Notes: a model not told the origin generated them from the letters alone. A stretch of 64,000 bases of DNA from Craspedostauros australis (GCA_026770025.1 JAMXDE010000013.1:806001-870000), one strand, 5' to 3'. Counted from the first letter of the stretch, positions 29,737-40,070 are shown. Translations and numbers: made by a program.

Positions 29737-31488
29737 ATGGATGCCCATTCCAACAGAGTGGATGGAATGACAGGCACGCGCAAGCGACTCAACCAGCCGA
29801 ACCGAAACACTGTCGTCACACAGCGCCATCATGGCAGCAACCCAAATCTCTCTGGCCAACGGATGGACAATGACAACAGAATCGAAGGCCGCCAACAACC
29901 AAGGAAGCGCCGATCCATCACGACAGCCACGATGGTGGCGGTACTTGCTGTGGTGGTCGTTTTCTCTTGGTTCCTGGTATCCTATGAGATGCAGAGCATG
30001 AATTGGCAGACTTCGTCCTTCGCGATGGATGAGACACTGGCAGCAGCCGCTACCGTCGAGATGGAGGGCTCATCTTCGACTGTCAAAGAGATCCAAGCTG
30101 ACATGCGCATGGGCGTGCCAGGAATGGATACGGCAACGCTTCCACCGACTGAGAATATTCTCAAAGGAAGGAAGAACCGGCTGGTGTTTCATTTTGGTCC
30201 ACCAAAGACGGCCACGACCTCGCTGCAACAGGACTTAGTGGAACTCAGAGAAAAGGAAATCCTCGCCGAAGACCACTATTGGGATTCAGGAATACTGTGC
30301 TCGAAAGATCCATTTACAGCTGAGCGCCTCGATTTATGCTCTTTGAATGTCGCATTCCACCGGGAAGCCATGCTTTGGGCATATACCAGGTACAGGAAGC
30401 GAATGAAAAGGCAGCAGTTGTTGATGAACAACCATGCACGCGCAGACGGCACACCCGCAGAAACATCAGCGCCGCAGCCGCGATCGCGATCGCTACCGAA
30501 GATACCATCCCAGCTGGTGGAAACACAAAGGCTACTTGACGCAGCAAGGCAACAAAACATCTCGCTGATATACAGCAGCGAATATCGGGGCTGCAGGTTA
30601 AATTACGGCCCAGCCGGGTTGTTCCAGAGCCCTGAGTACTTTGCCAACCTGCAACACCTGCTCAGAGGCTGGGATGTATCCATAATCGTCACCTACCGAC
30701 GTGTCTTTGACTGGATGATCAGCACTTCGAAGCAAATATTTGGGATGGCGATAGAGTATAACAGGTCAGCATCTCAGTGGCCCCGTGAAAATGGCACAAT
30801 GCATGGAAATGCTTGGTCGTCGATACGGGCATGGATGAACATCAGTTCACACCCGTACAAGGGTGGCCCCATCACAATGACTATTTCGAACAATTACATT
30901 TTCATGGATGGCATCATCTCATCATGGAAACAAAGTAATTTCCCTATCCACATCATGAACTTCCATGACAAACGAGGTATCTCGAAGCAGTTCCTCTGCG
31001 ACTTCATCCCGGACGCGCCCAGCTCGTGCGAATACCTACAGCAAAGGAAGACGACCACTCACAGCAATTCCAGGACAATGATCTTTTTCATGCTCAACAA
31101 CATTGTGTTTGCTGCAGCGCAACGAGGCTTGATCAGCGAAGCTGCGCAGGTCAACAATACCAGGCTAGACACGTCTATTTGGCTGCAGAACTATTTCAAC
31201 GACGTCCTGAACAAGACCATGGTAGATCTTCCCTTGGATTGTCCGCCGAATCATGAACTGGAGGAGCTTCTGGAGATGTCACTTGAGATCGAGAAGAAGT
31301 GGATGCCGGAATGGTATGCCTCTCTTGATGGTGAAGTGGCACATCGCAAGGCATTCCATCGCACTGCGTACGTGAAGCGCGAATTCTGCAGTGTGGACGA
31401 AGAGCGATTGTTCGAGGGTGTTGTCACGTGGGGCGGACTTTTGGAAAAGCTGAACCGAACATGGGGGGTGAGATGGGAAGCATCATAA
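29737..31488 (+). CDS. Sulfotransferase-like type II membrane protein (583 aa), copy 2
   Basis: This is a paralogue of the gene at 26493-28190. From the first ATG in frame (29737, MDAHSNRV) it has a basic N-terminus, a membrane anchor (about residues 62-83, VAVLAVVVVFSWFLVSY), a stem region and a sulfotransferase-like domain. HFGPPKTATTSLQQDL (about 152-167) is the putative PAPS 5'-phosphosulfate loop, and IIVTYRRVFDWMISTS (about 316-331) the 3'-phosphate region. The shared blocks HYWDSG, LVETQR-LDAA, ISLIYSSE, IHIMNFH and KKWMPEWYAS show that the two are a duplicated pair. A longer reading from 29686 would need a TTG start and is not preferred. A Golgi sulfotransferase role is inferred; the substrate is unknown. 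Confidence 0.8.
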   Translation: MDAHSNRVDGMTGTRKRLNQPNRNTVVTQRHHGSNPNLSGQRMDNDNRIEGRQQPRKRRSITTATMVAVLAVVVVFSWFLVSYEMQSMNWQTSSFAMDETLAAAATVEMEGSSSTVKEIQADMRMGVPGMDTATLPPTENILKGRKNRLVFHFGPPKTATTSLQQDLVELREKEILAEDHYWDSGILCSKDPFTAERLDLCSLNVAFHREAMLWAYTRYRKRMKRQQLLMNNHARADGTPAETSAPQPRSRSLPKIPSQLVETQRLLDAARQQNISLIYSSEYRGCRLNYGPAGLFQSPEYFANLQHLLRGWDVSIIVTYRRVFDWMISTSKQIFGMAIEYNRSASQWPRENGTMHGNAWSSIRAWMNISSHPYKGGPITMTISNNYIFMDGIISSWKQSNFPIHIMNFHDKRGISKQFLCDFIPDAPSSCEYLQQRKTTTHSNSRTMIFFMLNNIVFAAAQRGLISEAAQVNNTRLDTSIWLQNYFNDVLNKTMVDLPLDCPPNHELEELLEMSLEIEKKWMPEWYASLDGEVAHRKAFHRTAYVKREFCSVDEERLFEGVVTWGGLLEKLNRTWGVRWEAS

Positions 31489-31930
31489 TAGTTGTGGAAT
31501 GGTGAATACCCTCCACGTGATGGGCCTTGATGTGTGTCGATTGGTGAGCTTTCTGCACACGTTTGGATCTCCGTACCTATGATGTGTGATGTGCGTGGAA
31601 AATCGGAACTTCGTCTTGTTGATGCAGAAAAAGGCCACGGTAGTCGTAGGCTTAGACTTTGACTAGATGAAAGAGGTGGAGTATCATGTGTCGTGTGTGG
31701 CGTTTGGGGGAACGGCAGCGCCTCTGCTTGAGGGCATCATCAGCTTGCAACATCAATGGCACAAGCTTTCAAGATATATCTAGCACCAGCCTTGTTTCTT
31801 CACATTCTATAATATTACAATAGAATATTCTACTCTGTTATGATGTGTTTTGGACTCCGATGATGTTGACTTCTGTCAAGCTGCCGTTGATTTCAAGATC
31901 ATTTACCGCGCAAACGCATGCAACCAGTTC
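31489..31930. other. Intergenic, convergent 3' flanks
   Basis: This is the space between the 3' ends of two convergent genes. I see no coding, RNA or repeat feature; an AT-rich patch near 31800-31840 could hold processing signals. Confidence 0.5.
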
Positions 31931-33091
31931 TCAACACGTCAATCCGATGTCAATTCCGCCAAATGTGCTCATCTTTCCATCTAGAAATCGGAACGATCGA
32001 ATCTGCGATGAGCCAGTGAAGATGGTGTGCACGAACATGAAGAGCCCCGGAACGTCTCCAAAGTCGTCGATGTGGTAGCAAGAGGTGGGGAGGCAGATTG
32101 AGAGAGACGATTGTTTGGAACCGAGAAAAGTGCCCACCTCCAATGAATGGACGTCTCCGGTCGTCGTATCTGTGAGGTTGAGCAGGACGGAATTGTCGGC
32201 CAGGCCTTCGTCTTCGCGCACGTCCAGGAAGAGCCGGTTCCCGTTTGGACAGTCGCCAGGGCAGTCGCTCCATCCCAAAAGATTGTTATCAGCCGTGCAA
32301 TCGTACATTGTGGTGTCCAGGCAGGAGTCACCAGCGAGGCCAAGATACACGCGATCGCCTCCGAAAACATAGCTGATTTCGCGACTGTTGTCGTAGTGTG
32401 CTGTCACATCGAATTGTAAACCCAAGAGTGAAGAGTCGGGAGCATCGGGGGAAGGATCGATTATGCCTGGGATATCTGCGAAGATGCAGGTTCTTGGGAC
32501 GCATAGCGAGGCTTGCACGTATGTGTTGTCTTCGCCATACAAGCTATCCAGCGCGATGGAGAAAAGCTCCTCGTTGCGGTAGATATCCATGAACGAGATA
32601 CTGAGGCCATCGTAGTTGACGCCAGCATCCGAGGTGATTTTGTAGTTGCCTTCATCCTGGCTGACTCTGACTTCGAGAGGCATCTCACGAAGTTGGCATT
32701 CGAGTGGTGTGGTAGGTCCGGATGTTGGTGTCAAAGTTGGTGGTGTGGTAGGTCCGGATGTTGGTGCCAAAGTTGGTGGTGTGGTCGGTGCGGATGTTGG
32801 TGCTGAAGTTGGCACGGAAGTCGGAGCCGTGGTCGATAGGCACCCGGTGATGTGGTTGCACTCGATCCCGCACACTTCCGCAATCGGCTTGTCTCTGAAT
32901 TCATCGGTCTTGATACATCTCTTCTGAGGATTGTTGGCAACATCGGCGCAGGTTTTCCCCAACTTGTTGTTGTACTTCACCGGAGCAAAAGGTTTGTTGT
33001 TGCAATTGTAAGATACTGCAGAGCATTGTGTCAGCCCACCGAAGGCAAGGATCGAAAGAAGATGGAGTGTTGGTGTCATGTGGATCTTCAT
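31931..33091 (-). CDS. Secreted Cys-rich protein with Pro-Thr linker (386 aa)
   Basis: The ATG at 33091 starts a clear signal peptide (MKIHMTPTLHLLSILAFGG, cleavage near residue 25). A small Cys-rich module follows (about 30-85; KTCADVANNPQKRC..., CGIECNHITGC), of the compact type seen in diatom extracellular proteins. A linker of (P-T-x-x-P-T) repeats (about 88-130) leads to a C-terminal domain of about 250 residues. This last domain contains two internally similar halves, each with a sequence like SLCVPRTCIFADIPG or SICLPTSCYHIDDFGDVPG, so it may be an internal duplication. I infer an extracellular or wall-associated protein; no enzyme motif is visible. A GTG at 33121 would extend it but is not preferred. 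Confidence 0.75.
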   Translation of the reverse strand: MKIHMTPTLHLLSILAFGGLTQCSAVSYNCNNKPFAPVKYNNKLGKTCADVANNPQKRCIKTDEFRDKPIAEVCGIECNHITGCLSTTAPTSVPTSAPTSAPTTPPTLAPTSGPTTPPTLTPTSGPTTPLECQLREMPLEVRVSQDEGNYKITSDAGVNYDGLSISFMDIYRNEELFSIALDSLYGEDNTYVQASLCVPRTCIFADIPGIIDPSPDAPDSSLLGLQFDVTAHYDNSREISYVFGGDRVYLGLAGDSCLDTTMYDCTADNNLLGWSDCPGDCPNGNRLFLDVREDEGLADNSVLLNLTDTTTGDVHSLEVGTFLGSKQSSLSICLPTSCYHIDDFGDVPGLFMFVHTIFTGSSQIRSFRFLDGKMSTFGGIDIGLTC

Positions 33092-33454
33092 GATGGTGCC
33101 GATGATGATGGTGATGAACACAGAGGTGGCGGCAGTATTGGCGGGGTACGTGGTTGGGATAGGGTATATGAACTGGATGTATTCTGCGGCCTATAGTCGT
33201 AGAATAGGCAGCTATCACTGTGTTGATTTCGTTGTTGGTTTGCTTTGCTCGGCGTTGATTTTATGAATCAATGTGGCTGAGACCGGGCAGGATGAGTCCT
33301 CAAGTAACAACAACTCGAGAATACAATGAGTTCAATGGTGACAAATACACTGTGATGTGCGAAGTTCCTCTACTCAACGGTCGAGCAACACATGATTGGC
33401 GCGCTTCGATAGTCTCACAGGTTAACTTTCCTTGCCATCAAGTCCATGTGAGAT
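33092..33454. other. Intergenic, upstream of the secreted protein gene
   Basis: This probably contains the promoter of the leftward gene. It ends at the insertion site of the DNA transposon. No further feature was recognised. Confidence 0.5.
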
Positions 33455-33458
33455 GTAA
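33455..33458. repeat. Left target-site duplication (GTAA) of the DNA transposon
   Basis: GTAA directly precedes the terminal inverted repeat and is repeated directly after the other end at 39526-39529. Confidence 0.75.
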
Positions 33459-33614
33459 GAGCCCCCCGAGTGAGTCGACCTGCACTCCGTTATTGGCCTC
33501 CAGAAATTTTCTCTCCTACATACTAACCAACCACATATTTGTAATCCTTGTAGGTCTAATACAAATAATTAACCGATGGATTTTTGAGTTAGATCCTATT
33601 TTAAGTTTTATGGA
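33459..33614 (+). repeat. Left terminal inverted repeat of the DNA transposon
   Basis: This is the inverted match of 39370-39525: identical for the first 39 bases, diverged in the middle, and then almost identical over the inner block containing AATTAACCGATGGATTTT. Confidence 0.93.
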
Positions 33615-35291
33615 CCGATGGATATGCGCAATTTTCGATCTCTTTCGGGTTTCAGCCTTTGACAACCGACTACATCGATCCAATTTAACCCTTTGCTGTT
33701 CTTTGTTTCAGCGACATTGTTCTGATTTTGAATTGTTTAGTCTCTTTTTCAGGTGTTCGGATGGGACCACCCAACAGTCCATCCACGATAGCACTAGTTG
33801 TAGAATGTTGGGGGAAGCGGTGAATCCGCTTTTACATTCATTCCATCATGTGCTTATCCAATCCGTCATCGACGTCACGCAACTAGATGCTTCGTCATGA
33901 AACACCAATGATATCACGATGCGAAACATCGTCAGGTTTGCTTCTTCGTGGCGAAGTGGTTGAGTGGGGTTGGTACTCCTCGAGTGTTTTGTGTCGTGGT
34001 CTTTTTGGACAGTCGAAACAACTGGAGGTAAATCTCCACATCCCCCAACATGTGAGGCTGGTCGAGAGCGGCAAACTCGACACACCAAGATGAAAATGGA
34101 GCCACACCAAAAAAATACCACAATGGCCGTCGAACGGTATGCTTGGCGCCGCACCAACCAGCCGGCCAATTCAAGATCCAAGCACATCGCCGTCATCTCC
34201 ACGCAGCGTTTGGTGGGTGGACGAACGGAGGCGGGAAGAGGGGTTGATTTGGGGCCGTCGTAGGCCCCAGAAATACGGCCACAATTTGGCTCCAAATCGG
34301 CTCGTTGGTTTTGGCCTGTGTACGCCACACACAGGTCATATCAGCGCCTACAGATGGGCAAGACGCCTCAGGAAGGGCAAGAAGAAGGCCCCCTCGAAGT
34401 TCGAGGCTCGCAGAGCACCGGGAAGGTCTCCGCGCGGAGAGAAAGGTGGTTTTTGGGAGTTTTGGTTGGGGCTCGCCTGGCACCAGTCGCGTGGCTTTGG
34501 CGGTGAGGGGCGATGGGAAGACGCCCCTCAATCGCCAAGGTACCCATACAAGATGCGTGCGGCATCATTTGAAGATGCACGTCGTGAAGCGTGCGCCACA
34601 GAGACGGTGTACAAGAGGCTGCAGCCGACCATATCTGCAGAATGGTCGTTGTTGGTGGGAGCAAAAAATGCCCAACCACATCATCATATGGAGGTGTACC
34701 GCGTCAGCCATGCACTCCCAGCCCATTCTGGATGCATCTGCCTGTCGCCATGGAGCGTGGTAATGCACGAGGGGCACAAGGAGGGGCTGCAAGGATCGTA
34801 TGGATGAGGTATGGATCCGTATCCATACCGCATCCGGATTGAAAATGATTTTTCGAAATCGCTCTGTTTCAGTGTGTGGCTGCATTGCTGCATGCAGAGC
34901 CGATGTCTGAGGCCAACCTTCATGGAGCGGATAGCTGGGGGGTATGCAGAGCGAATGATCTGATCAGTTTGCTGAAATGCAAGGATGATGATGATGATCA
35001 TGTGTGCTCATTGGAGGGCAACATTGTGCCATCGACCATTTTTTTTTTTCCGAATCCACCACACAACACACAGGAAACCAACATGACTTCCAAAATATTT
35101 TCAATACTCATTTAACTTCGATATTCTGATCAACAGATAGCCAGGCGTCTGAGCGCAATGTTTAGTTTTAATTTTAAGCGATGTGTTGTTGAGATATGGC
35201 ATGACAAGCAGATATTGGATGTGCTTTTTGGATGGCCTCTAGACTCGTTTTAGTAGCATGGTCTGCCACCCACAAAACTCCACAACTAGTG
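33615..35291. other. Non-coding left arm of the DNA transposon
   Basis: This 1.7-kb interval lies between the left TIR and the 3' end of the transposase-like gene. An ATG ORF at 34139-34807 (222 codons) has biased, low-complexity composition and no recognisable domain, so I do not call it. A T-run lies at 35040-35050. Confidence 0.5.
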
Positions 35292-38200
35292 TTATCGCGG
35301 CAGTTCATGCCCATCACAATTTTCCGTCTCATCATCCAACACAGCCTCACTTTCTGCATTGGCCTTCATTGTGTGAGCATCACACCACATCTGATGATTC
35401 AGCTCCTCTTCTTCTCTCTGCAACTCTTCTTCTCTTCGTTCCTCCTCTGTTACAGCTGGCGCATTGTGGGTCGCCATGATTGCAGATGCTGTTGCTTTGT
35501 TTGTTGGGTTGGTGTTGGTGTTGGTTTCTGCCTTGATGAGGGCAGCCTGCTTCTTTTCTTTGCGTTGTTTGGCGTTGTACGCTGCAGACAGCGATGCTTT
35601 CACCCGCATGGGATTAGCGTGCAGTTGTACGTACCAGTCAGTTTTCGTTCTTTCGTTGGCCATCAATTGTTCGTGTGCTTCATGTTCGGACGGTCTGTTT
35701 TTCGAGTCCTTCGCGGACGCTTCACTGATGTCCTTCAATTTGTCCGCGATGTAGTCTGGTAGTTTCGCGTTGATCCGTACGGTTTTGCTCGCCCAGCCTG
35801 GCACTGCGAGTGGTGGGTGTTCGGTTTCTGCGGTCTTGTCCTTCAACTCCGCGGTGCGGTCGGTCGGCACGCATCCTTGTACGTCTTGGATCGCTTTGCC
35901 GAACACCAGCCCCTTGCTCTCTGCCGCTGTGCGCCCGAGTTTTCGCGTCTTGTCCGTCTTCCTGAACGATTCGGACGTTATCGGCAGCTTGTCGGACTTG
36001 TGTGTGTGAACATCGGCAACGCCCAGCTGGTTGATGATCCAGCCGTCCCATTCAGCGCTCTTCACAACGACGTCTTCCGTGATGCCAGATGCAGCCACCA
36101 ATCGCGCCTGGTCATCATCATACTTCACCTCGTGAGTTTGACGCACCTGTTGCCCGTTCGCGCGGAATCGTCGTTTTGGTGCGCCAGGAAGCGTCGTGAT
36201 GTTGCCTTCGAGGGTCTCTGCGTTGACCAGTACCGTTGTCGTACCTGCGATGTTACCGGCTTGGAGCGCGAGGAAGAGTTGGAACGGGGTCTTGATGTCC
36301 TTGCCACTTTGCACGTATTTTCGCAGTACACGGGTGATGTACGCGAAGTGGGTGTCCAGCATGCTCTTACCGGTTTGGGCCTCCGTGTAAATCCATGCGA
36401 TGATTTTGGCGGCCTTTCGTGTTGCAAGGTTCTTGTTGAGTACCGATGTGATGAGCGCGATGTGCTCGTGACTGGCGAAACAACACGCGTTATCGCTCTG
36501 TAGGATGATCTCAGTCACGGATGGGTGAATGTCTTTGACCTTTTTTTGCACAATGTCAAGCAGTGCACCAACTTGAAGAGTGTCTTGTGTCGGTCTTCCA
36601 CCGACCACAATGTCAATGAACCGATAAGTAAAAATGTCGTTGCGACACGTGATGACCATCGCCCCAAGCAGTGACATTCCCTTTTTCCCCCAATATTCTT
36701 GTTGGGCTTCGCTTTGGCCTGTTGGTAGAATTTTTTGCTTATGGTCAAGTACCACATAGGCTCTTTCAGGCTTATCATTGAGTTCGGATTGATAAAAAGC
36801 GATTTGTCGGAATTGCACTTTGGCACGCACTTTGTGAGCCATGTAATTAGTGATTTCATCAGCGAATCCCGGCGCCGCCGCAAGCATTGATTGCAATTCG
36901 TCCTTGTGTTCTGCGAGTTCGTTGTCCTTAAGCATTTCGACGAATGGGACAAAACGATCATTCACAAATCGCATTGCTGATCCACAACGGTTGCATACTT
37001 TACGCGGTTGTTCGTTTGTTGTGACCACTGGAATGTCATTTGTGATGGTTGGCGTGTCGCTTTTGAGAGTGGTCTTCTTGCGTTTGTGCTTGTTGGTGCG
37101 TGCTTTGCGTTGGTTGGTTGAGGTGGTTGTTGCCTTCTTCTTCTTCTCCTTTTTGGTGGTGAGAGCGAACGCGGCCGAATGCATTGGATCGTCGCACTGA
37201 AGCTGCATGTGGGAGGCGGTGAACTCCCATTTGAGGAACACAACAAGCAGTTCGAGTGCATTCAAGAGGGAATCGGCCGTGCGCACATGTGGAGAGATGA
37301 CGTCATTGGGCTCGTCGTTGTCGTTGTCGTTGTCGCTCTCGTCATTGGCATCGTTTTGTTCCTCTCCGTCTGTTTCATACTTAGCCTTCAGGAGGTCTAC
37401 TAGGCGCGAAATTGCCTGTTTGAGTTTCTCCGTCGCCATCCAGAAGTAACTCTCGAAGGAAGAAAGGCCCGTCTTGATCTTACTTTTGCGTGTGAGCAGG
37501 TTAGTCATGAGGGTGAATGCAGGCATTCCAACTGGGTTGTTAGTCGTTGACGCGTACATGTCGAATAGTTGTTCGATTGACGTGCTTCCACGATCGAAGA
37601 CGGGGACATTTTCAAATTTGATGCCTCCGAACTGTACCGTGTGACTCAGGCCTGCCTTGTACGTAGCGGTGGTCATGAGAAATGATGCCACACCAGACAG
37701 ATTGCAAGCACGCACACGATACTGGAGAACCTTTGGCGGGATGAGTTCGCCACGGCTGAACATGTCATAGGCGCGTCGCAATGTTGTTAATTGACTCCGG
37801 GTGATTGCAGTGCGTGCAGGCTCGACACGAATACGCTGTTCCTCTGACATGGTCTCCAGGTGACGAGAGAGGATTGCGGAGCTGTTAGTGAATGACGTAG
37901 ATGCAGCGAGGACAGCTCTAGCTGCGATAGCCAGTGTCTGTTCCCCCCCAACACATAGGGTGTACAGATTTGGACCGAGTGCAGGCGGCGGTAGATCCGC
38001 GCGCGCGCGGACAAACTCCACGACCTGCTGCATCTGGCGTGTTGGCAACTCCTCCTGGGGGAGCAAGACACCCCAGAGCGCAGAAGCCACGTTGACCCAC
38101 ACACGTGTTACATTCCACCATGTGTGCCTGTCGCAATTCCAGCCAAGCACGAATCCCTTGGGAGGCATGGAAGTAAACACGTTCATGTCGAAGTGATCCG

Positions 38201-38885
38201 TGAGCAACTCCATCACGCGAATCACAGCAGGGCGCCTCCAGTTCTCCCCCTCTTGCGGATCATACCCGAACTGACCTCCTCTCCTGTTCCTGCTGGCACG
38301 CGTTCCTTCCCCCCTGTCGTTGTCGTCGTAGGTGGTGTCGCTGTCATTGGAGGTGTCTGCATAGCCACCAGCTACAACAGCATTGCAGCGACGAGGGAGC
38401 CTCGCTGGTGGGGCAGGCTCGACAGGTGGTGCAACGTCAGGCACAGCAGGGGGTGGCGCGTTCACGATAACGCTCACCACTGCTCCATCGCCGACACCTC
38501 GTCCCTCGGATCGCACCCTGACGTTGGAGTCGTCGAAGACGCCTCCGTTGTCATCGAGGATGTGAACGAACACATGCAGCACGCGAGCGTGCGCATCCGT
38601 ACTGTTCGGGACGAGGCTGCCATCCGCTGCATGCATCGGCTCCACATCAATCACTTGCGTGATGGTGGTTGGCTTCTGGACTGCAGGGGATGGCTTGTCG
38701 GGCAACAGTTGCTCCGCGGTAGGGAGCAAGTTTCCCTTGGAGTCAACAGGAGGAGCAGACACAGGGTAAGCAGAGCGCGGTTTCTTACAGGGGGAGGGGT
38801 TGGCATCCTTGGCCTTGGCGGTGGTGGAGAGAGGCATGTTGTAGTTGTTGGTGTAGGGTATAGTTGATACTTGGTTTGATGTCAT
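35292..38885 (-). CDS. Putative DDE/D transposase of an unassigned family (1197 aa)
   Basis: Numbered from ATG 38885, the N-terminal about 220 residues are disordered and acidic or proline-rich. A helical region follows (about 220-520). Then come a possible zinc site (Cys564-x4-His, then CNRCG at about 631-635), a Lys-rich stretch between these, and an RNase H-like core: AYVVLDHKQK (Asp714), EYWGKKGMSLLGA, QDTLQVGALL, EIILQSDNACC (Asp798) and YTEAQTGKSMLD (Glu835, Asp844). The order of these blocks recalls uncharacterised animal proteins with SDNAGCYH and GK-CDR motifs, as I remember them. The C-terminus is charged and coiled (EERREEELQREEEEL). Position inside TIRs with a target duplication supports a transposase. 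A second ATG at 38837 is possible. The ORF is uninterrupted, so the element may be recent. Confidence 0.72.
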   Translation of the reverse strand: MTSNQVSTIPYTNNYNMPLSTTAKAKDANPSPCKKPRSAYPVSAPPVDSKGNLLPTAEQLLPDKPSPAVQKPTTITQVIDVEPMHAADGSLVPNSTDAHARVLHVFVHILDDNGGVFDDSNVRVRSEGRGVGDGAVVSVIVNAPPPAVPDVAPPVEPAPPARLPRRCNAVVAGGYADTSNDSDTTYDDNDRGEGTRASRNRRGGQFGYDPQEGENWRRPAVIRVMELLTDHFDMNVFTSMPPKGFVLGWNCDRHTWWNVTRVWVNVASALWGVLLPQEELPTRQMQQVVEFVRARADLPPPALGPNLYTLCVGGEQTLAIAARAVLAASTSFTNSSAILSRHLETMSEEQRIRVEPARTAITRSQLTTLRRAYDMFSRGELIPPKVLQYRVRACNLSGVASFLMTTATYKAGLSHTVQFGGIKFENVPVFDRGSTSIEQLFDMYASTTNNPVGMPAFTLMTNLLTRKSKIKTGLSSFESYFWMATEKLKQAISRLVDLLKAKYETDGEEQNDANDESDNDNDNDEPNDVISPHVRTADSLLNALELLVVFLKWEFTASHMQLQCDDPMHSAAFALTTKKEKKKKATTTSTNQRKARTNKHKRKKTTLKSDTPTITNDIPVVTTNEQPRKVCNRCGSAMRFVNDRFVPFVEMLKDNELAEHKDELQSMLAAAPGFADEITNYMAHKVRAKVQFRQIAFYQSELNDKPERAYVVLDHKQKILPTGQSEAQQEYWGKKGMSLLGAMVITCRNDIFTYRFIDIVVGGRPTQDTLQVGALLDIVQKKVKDIHPSVTEIILQSDNACCFASHEHIALITSVLNKNLATRKAAKIIAWIYTEAQTGKSMLDTHFAYITRVLRKYVQSGKDIKTPFQLFLALQAGNIAGTTTVLVNAETLEGNITTLPGAPKRRFRANGQQVRQTHEVKYDDDQARLVAASGITEDVVVKSAEWDGWIINQLGVADVHTHKSDKLPITSESFRKTDKTRKLGRTAAESKGLVFGKAIQDVQGCVPTDRTAELKDKTAETEHPPLAVPGWASKTVRINAKLPDYIADKLKDISEASAKDSKNRPSEHEAHEQLMANERTKTDWYVQLHANPMRVKASLSAAYNAKQRKEKKQAALIKAETNTNTNPTNKATASAIMATHNAPAVTEEERREEELQREEEELNHQMWCDAHTMKANAESEAVLDDETENCDGHELPR

Positions 38886-38950
38886 GAACTGCACTGGTAT
38901 GAGACGAAGTGACGACGGAGAGCATACAATGCAAGGTCGACCATTTGTTG

Positions 38951-38968
38951 ACAACAACAACAACAACA

Positions 38969-39003
<35 letters not shown>

Positions 39004-39004
39004 A
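38951..39004. repeat. (CAA)n-(CTA)n microsatellite
   Basis: Seven or so CAA units run directly into about eleven CTA units. The repeat lies just upstream of the transposase-like start codon, so it would be in the leader or promoter of that gene. Confidence 0.95.
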
Positions 39005-39369
39005 CTAATAGGGCGAGCACAAGCATGGAACACAACAGCGAGTGCGCATGGCATTGGCGAGGAAAGTTGTGAAATGGAGCGAAAGAGTGGCGATGATTTG
39101 CGGAATTGTGAGCGGATGGCGATGATGTTGGATGTGTGATGTGTTTTGTGTGATGTGTTTTGTGTGATGTGTTTTGTGACGATCAAAATGTGAGATCATG
39201 TGGCGCAGGCTAACGTGTATTTAACGCGTACCAAACGAACGACAATCCCGGCGTCTATTCCATGACTGACTGCCTCATGATAAATGCATCGGAACAGCAT
39301 GGAACCTTCTGAAAAACAACAAGTAGTTTCACGGGGTCGACCCATACGACTTTATCATATTTTTGACTA

Positions 39370-39525
39370 TCCATAAAACTTAAAATAGGATCTAACTAAA
39401 AAATCCATCGGTTAATTATTTATATGGAGACTACGAGGATTATGAATATGTGCTTGGTTTGGATATCGAAGACAAATTTTATAGATGCCAATAACGGAGT
39501 GCAGGTCGACTCACTCGGGGGGCTC
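39370..39525 (-). repeat. Right terminal inverted repeat of the DNA transposon
   Basis: This is the inverted match of 33459-33614, ending on the plus strand in CTCGGGGGGCTC and followed by the GTAA target duplication. Confidence 0.93.
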
Positions 39526-39529
39526 GTAA
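39526..39529. repeat. Right target-site duplication (GTAA) of the DNA transposon
   Basis: GTAA is identical to 33455-33458 and directly follows the right TIR. Confidence 0.75.
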
Positions 39530-39872
39530 TATTTCCAACGGCCACGAGTGCAGCTGCAGTCGCAGCAGTCATCCCCGGTTACCTTTCTGGGCAGACCAGC
39601 TCGTTTGTATCGGGGACACCCGGCAAAAAGCAACGGAAACGAAAATCGACTAGTACGACTAATTCGACACCCAAGAACGATTTTGTCACTCAGACACGAG
39701 AAAGCCACATGCGACGTTTTGACATCGATGAAGAACAAGTCTTCCTTCGAAGAACTTATGGAGGCATCCTGTTGGTCCTACTTCGGATAAACACAGCGAG
39801 GCAACGATGCAGCTCGCCGGCTTGATCGAGTCCCGTCAGTTAAGAAACCATGCAGTTCGACATTCTAAATAT

Positions 39873-40070
39873 TTCGAATGACGGCTATTTAAATCAAATG
39901 ACGGCTATTTGAATCGAGTGACGGCTATTTAAATCTAATGACGGCTATTTAAGTCGAGTCGCGGCTATTTGAATCGAATGACGGCTATTTAAATCAAATG
40001 ACGGCTATTTAAGTCGAGTCGCGGCTATTTGAATCGAGTGACGGCTATTTGAGTCGAACGGCGGCTATTT
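39873..40070. repeat. 20-bp tandem array, 10 copies
   Basis: The core CGGCTATTT occurs at 39882 and then every 20 bases to 40062 with no change of spacing. The unit is approximately ATGACGGCTATTTRARTCRA; the positions outside CGGCTATTT vary. Confidence 0.97.

Larger units (their letters stand above)
33459..39525 (-). mobile_element. DNA transposon with 156-bp TIRs and a large DDE-like gene, superfamily unassigned
   Basis: This is a 6067-bp element bounded by inverted repeats of about 156 bp. The outer 39 bases of both ends are identical (beginning GAGCCCCCCGAGTGAGTCGA), the centre is diverged and the inner about 45 bases are nearly identical again. A 4-bp direct repeat GTAA flanks both ends. 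It contains one large gene on the minus strand (35292-38885) with an RNase H-like core. The TIRs, target duplication and internal ORF together support a cut-and-paste element. I could not match the termini or the protein to piggyBac, hAT, Tc1/mariner, MULE, PIF, CACTA, Merlin or KDZ from memory. Confidence 0.82.

Noticed and set aside
34139-34807. 222-codon ATG ORF in the left arm of the DNA transposon, considered as a second transposon gene
   Set aside because: The translation is Arg/Gly/Pro-rich with no recognisable domain, and overlapping ORFs of similar quality exist on both strands.
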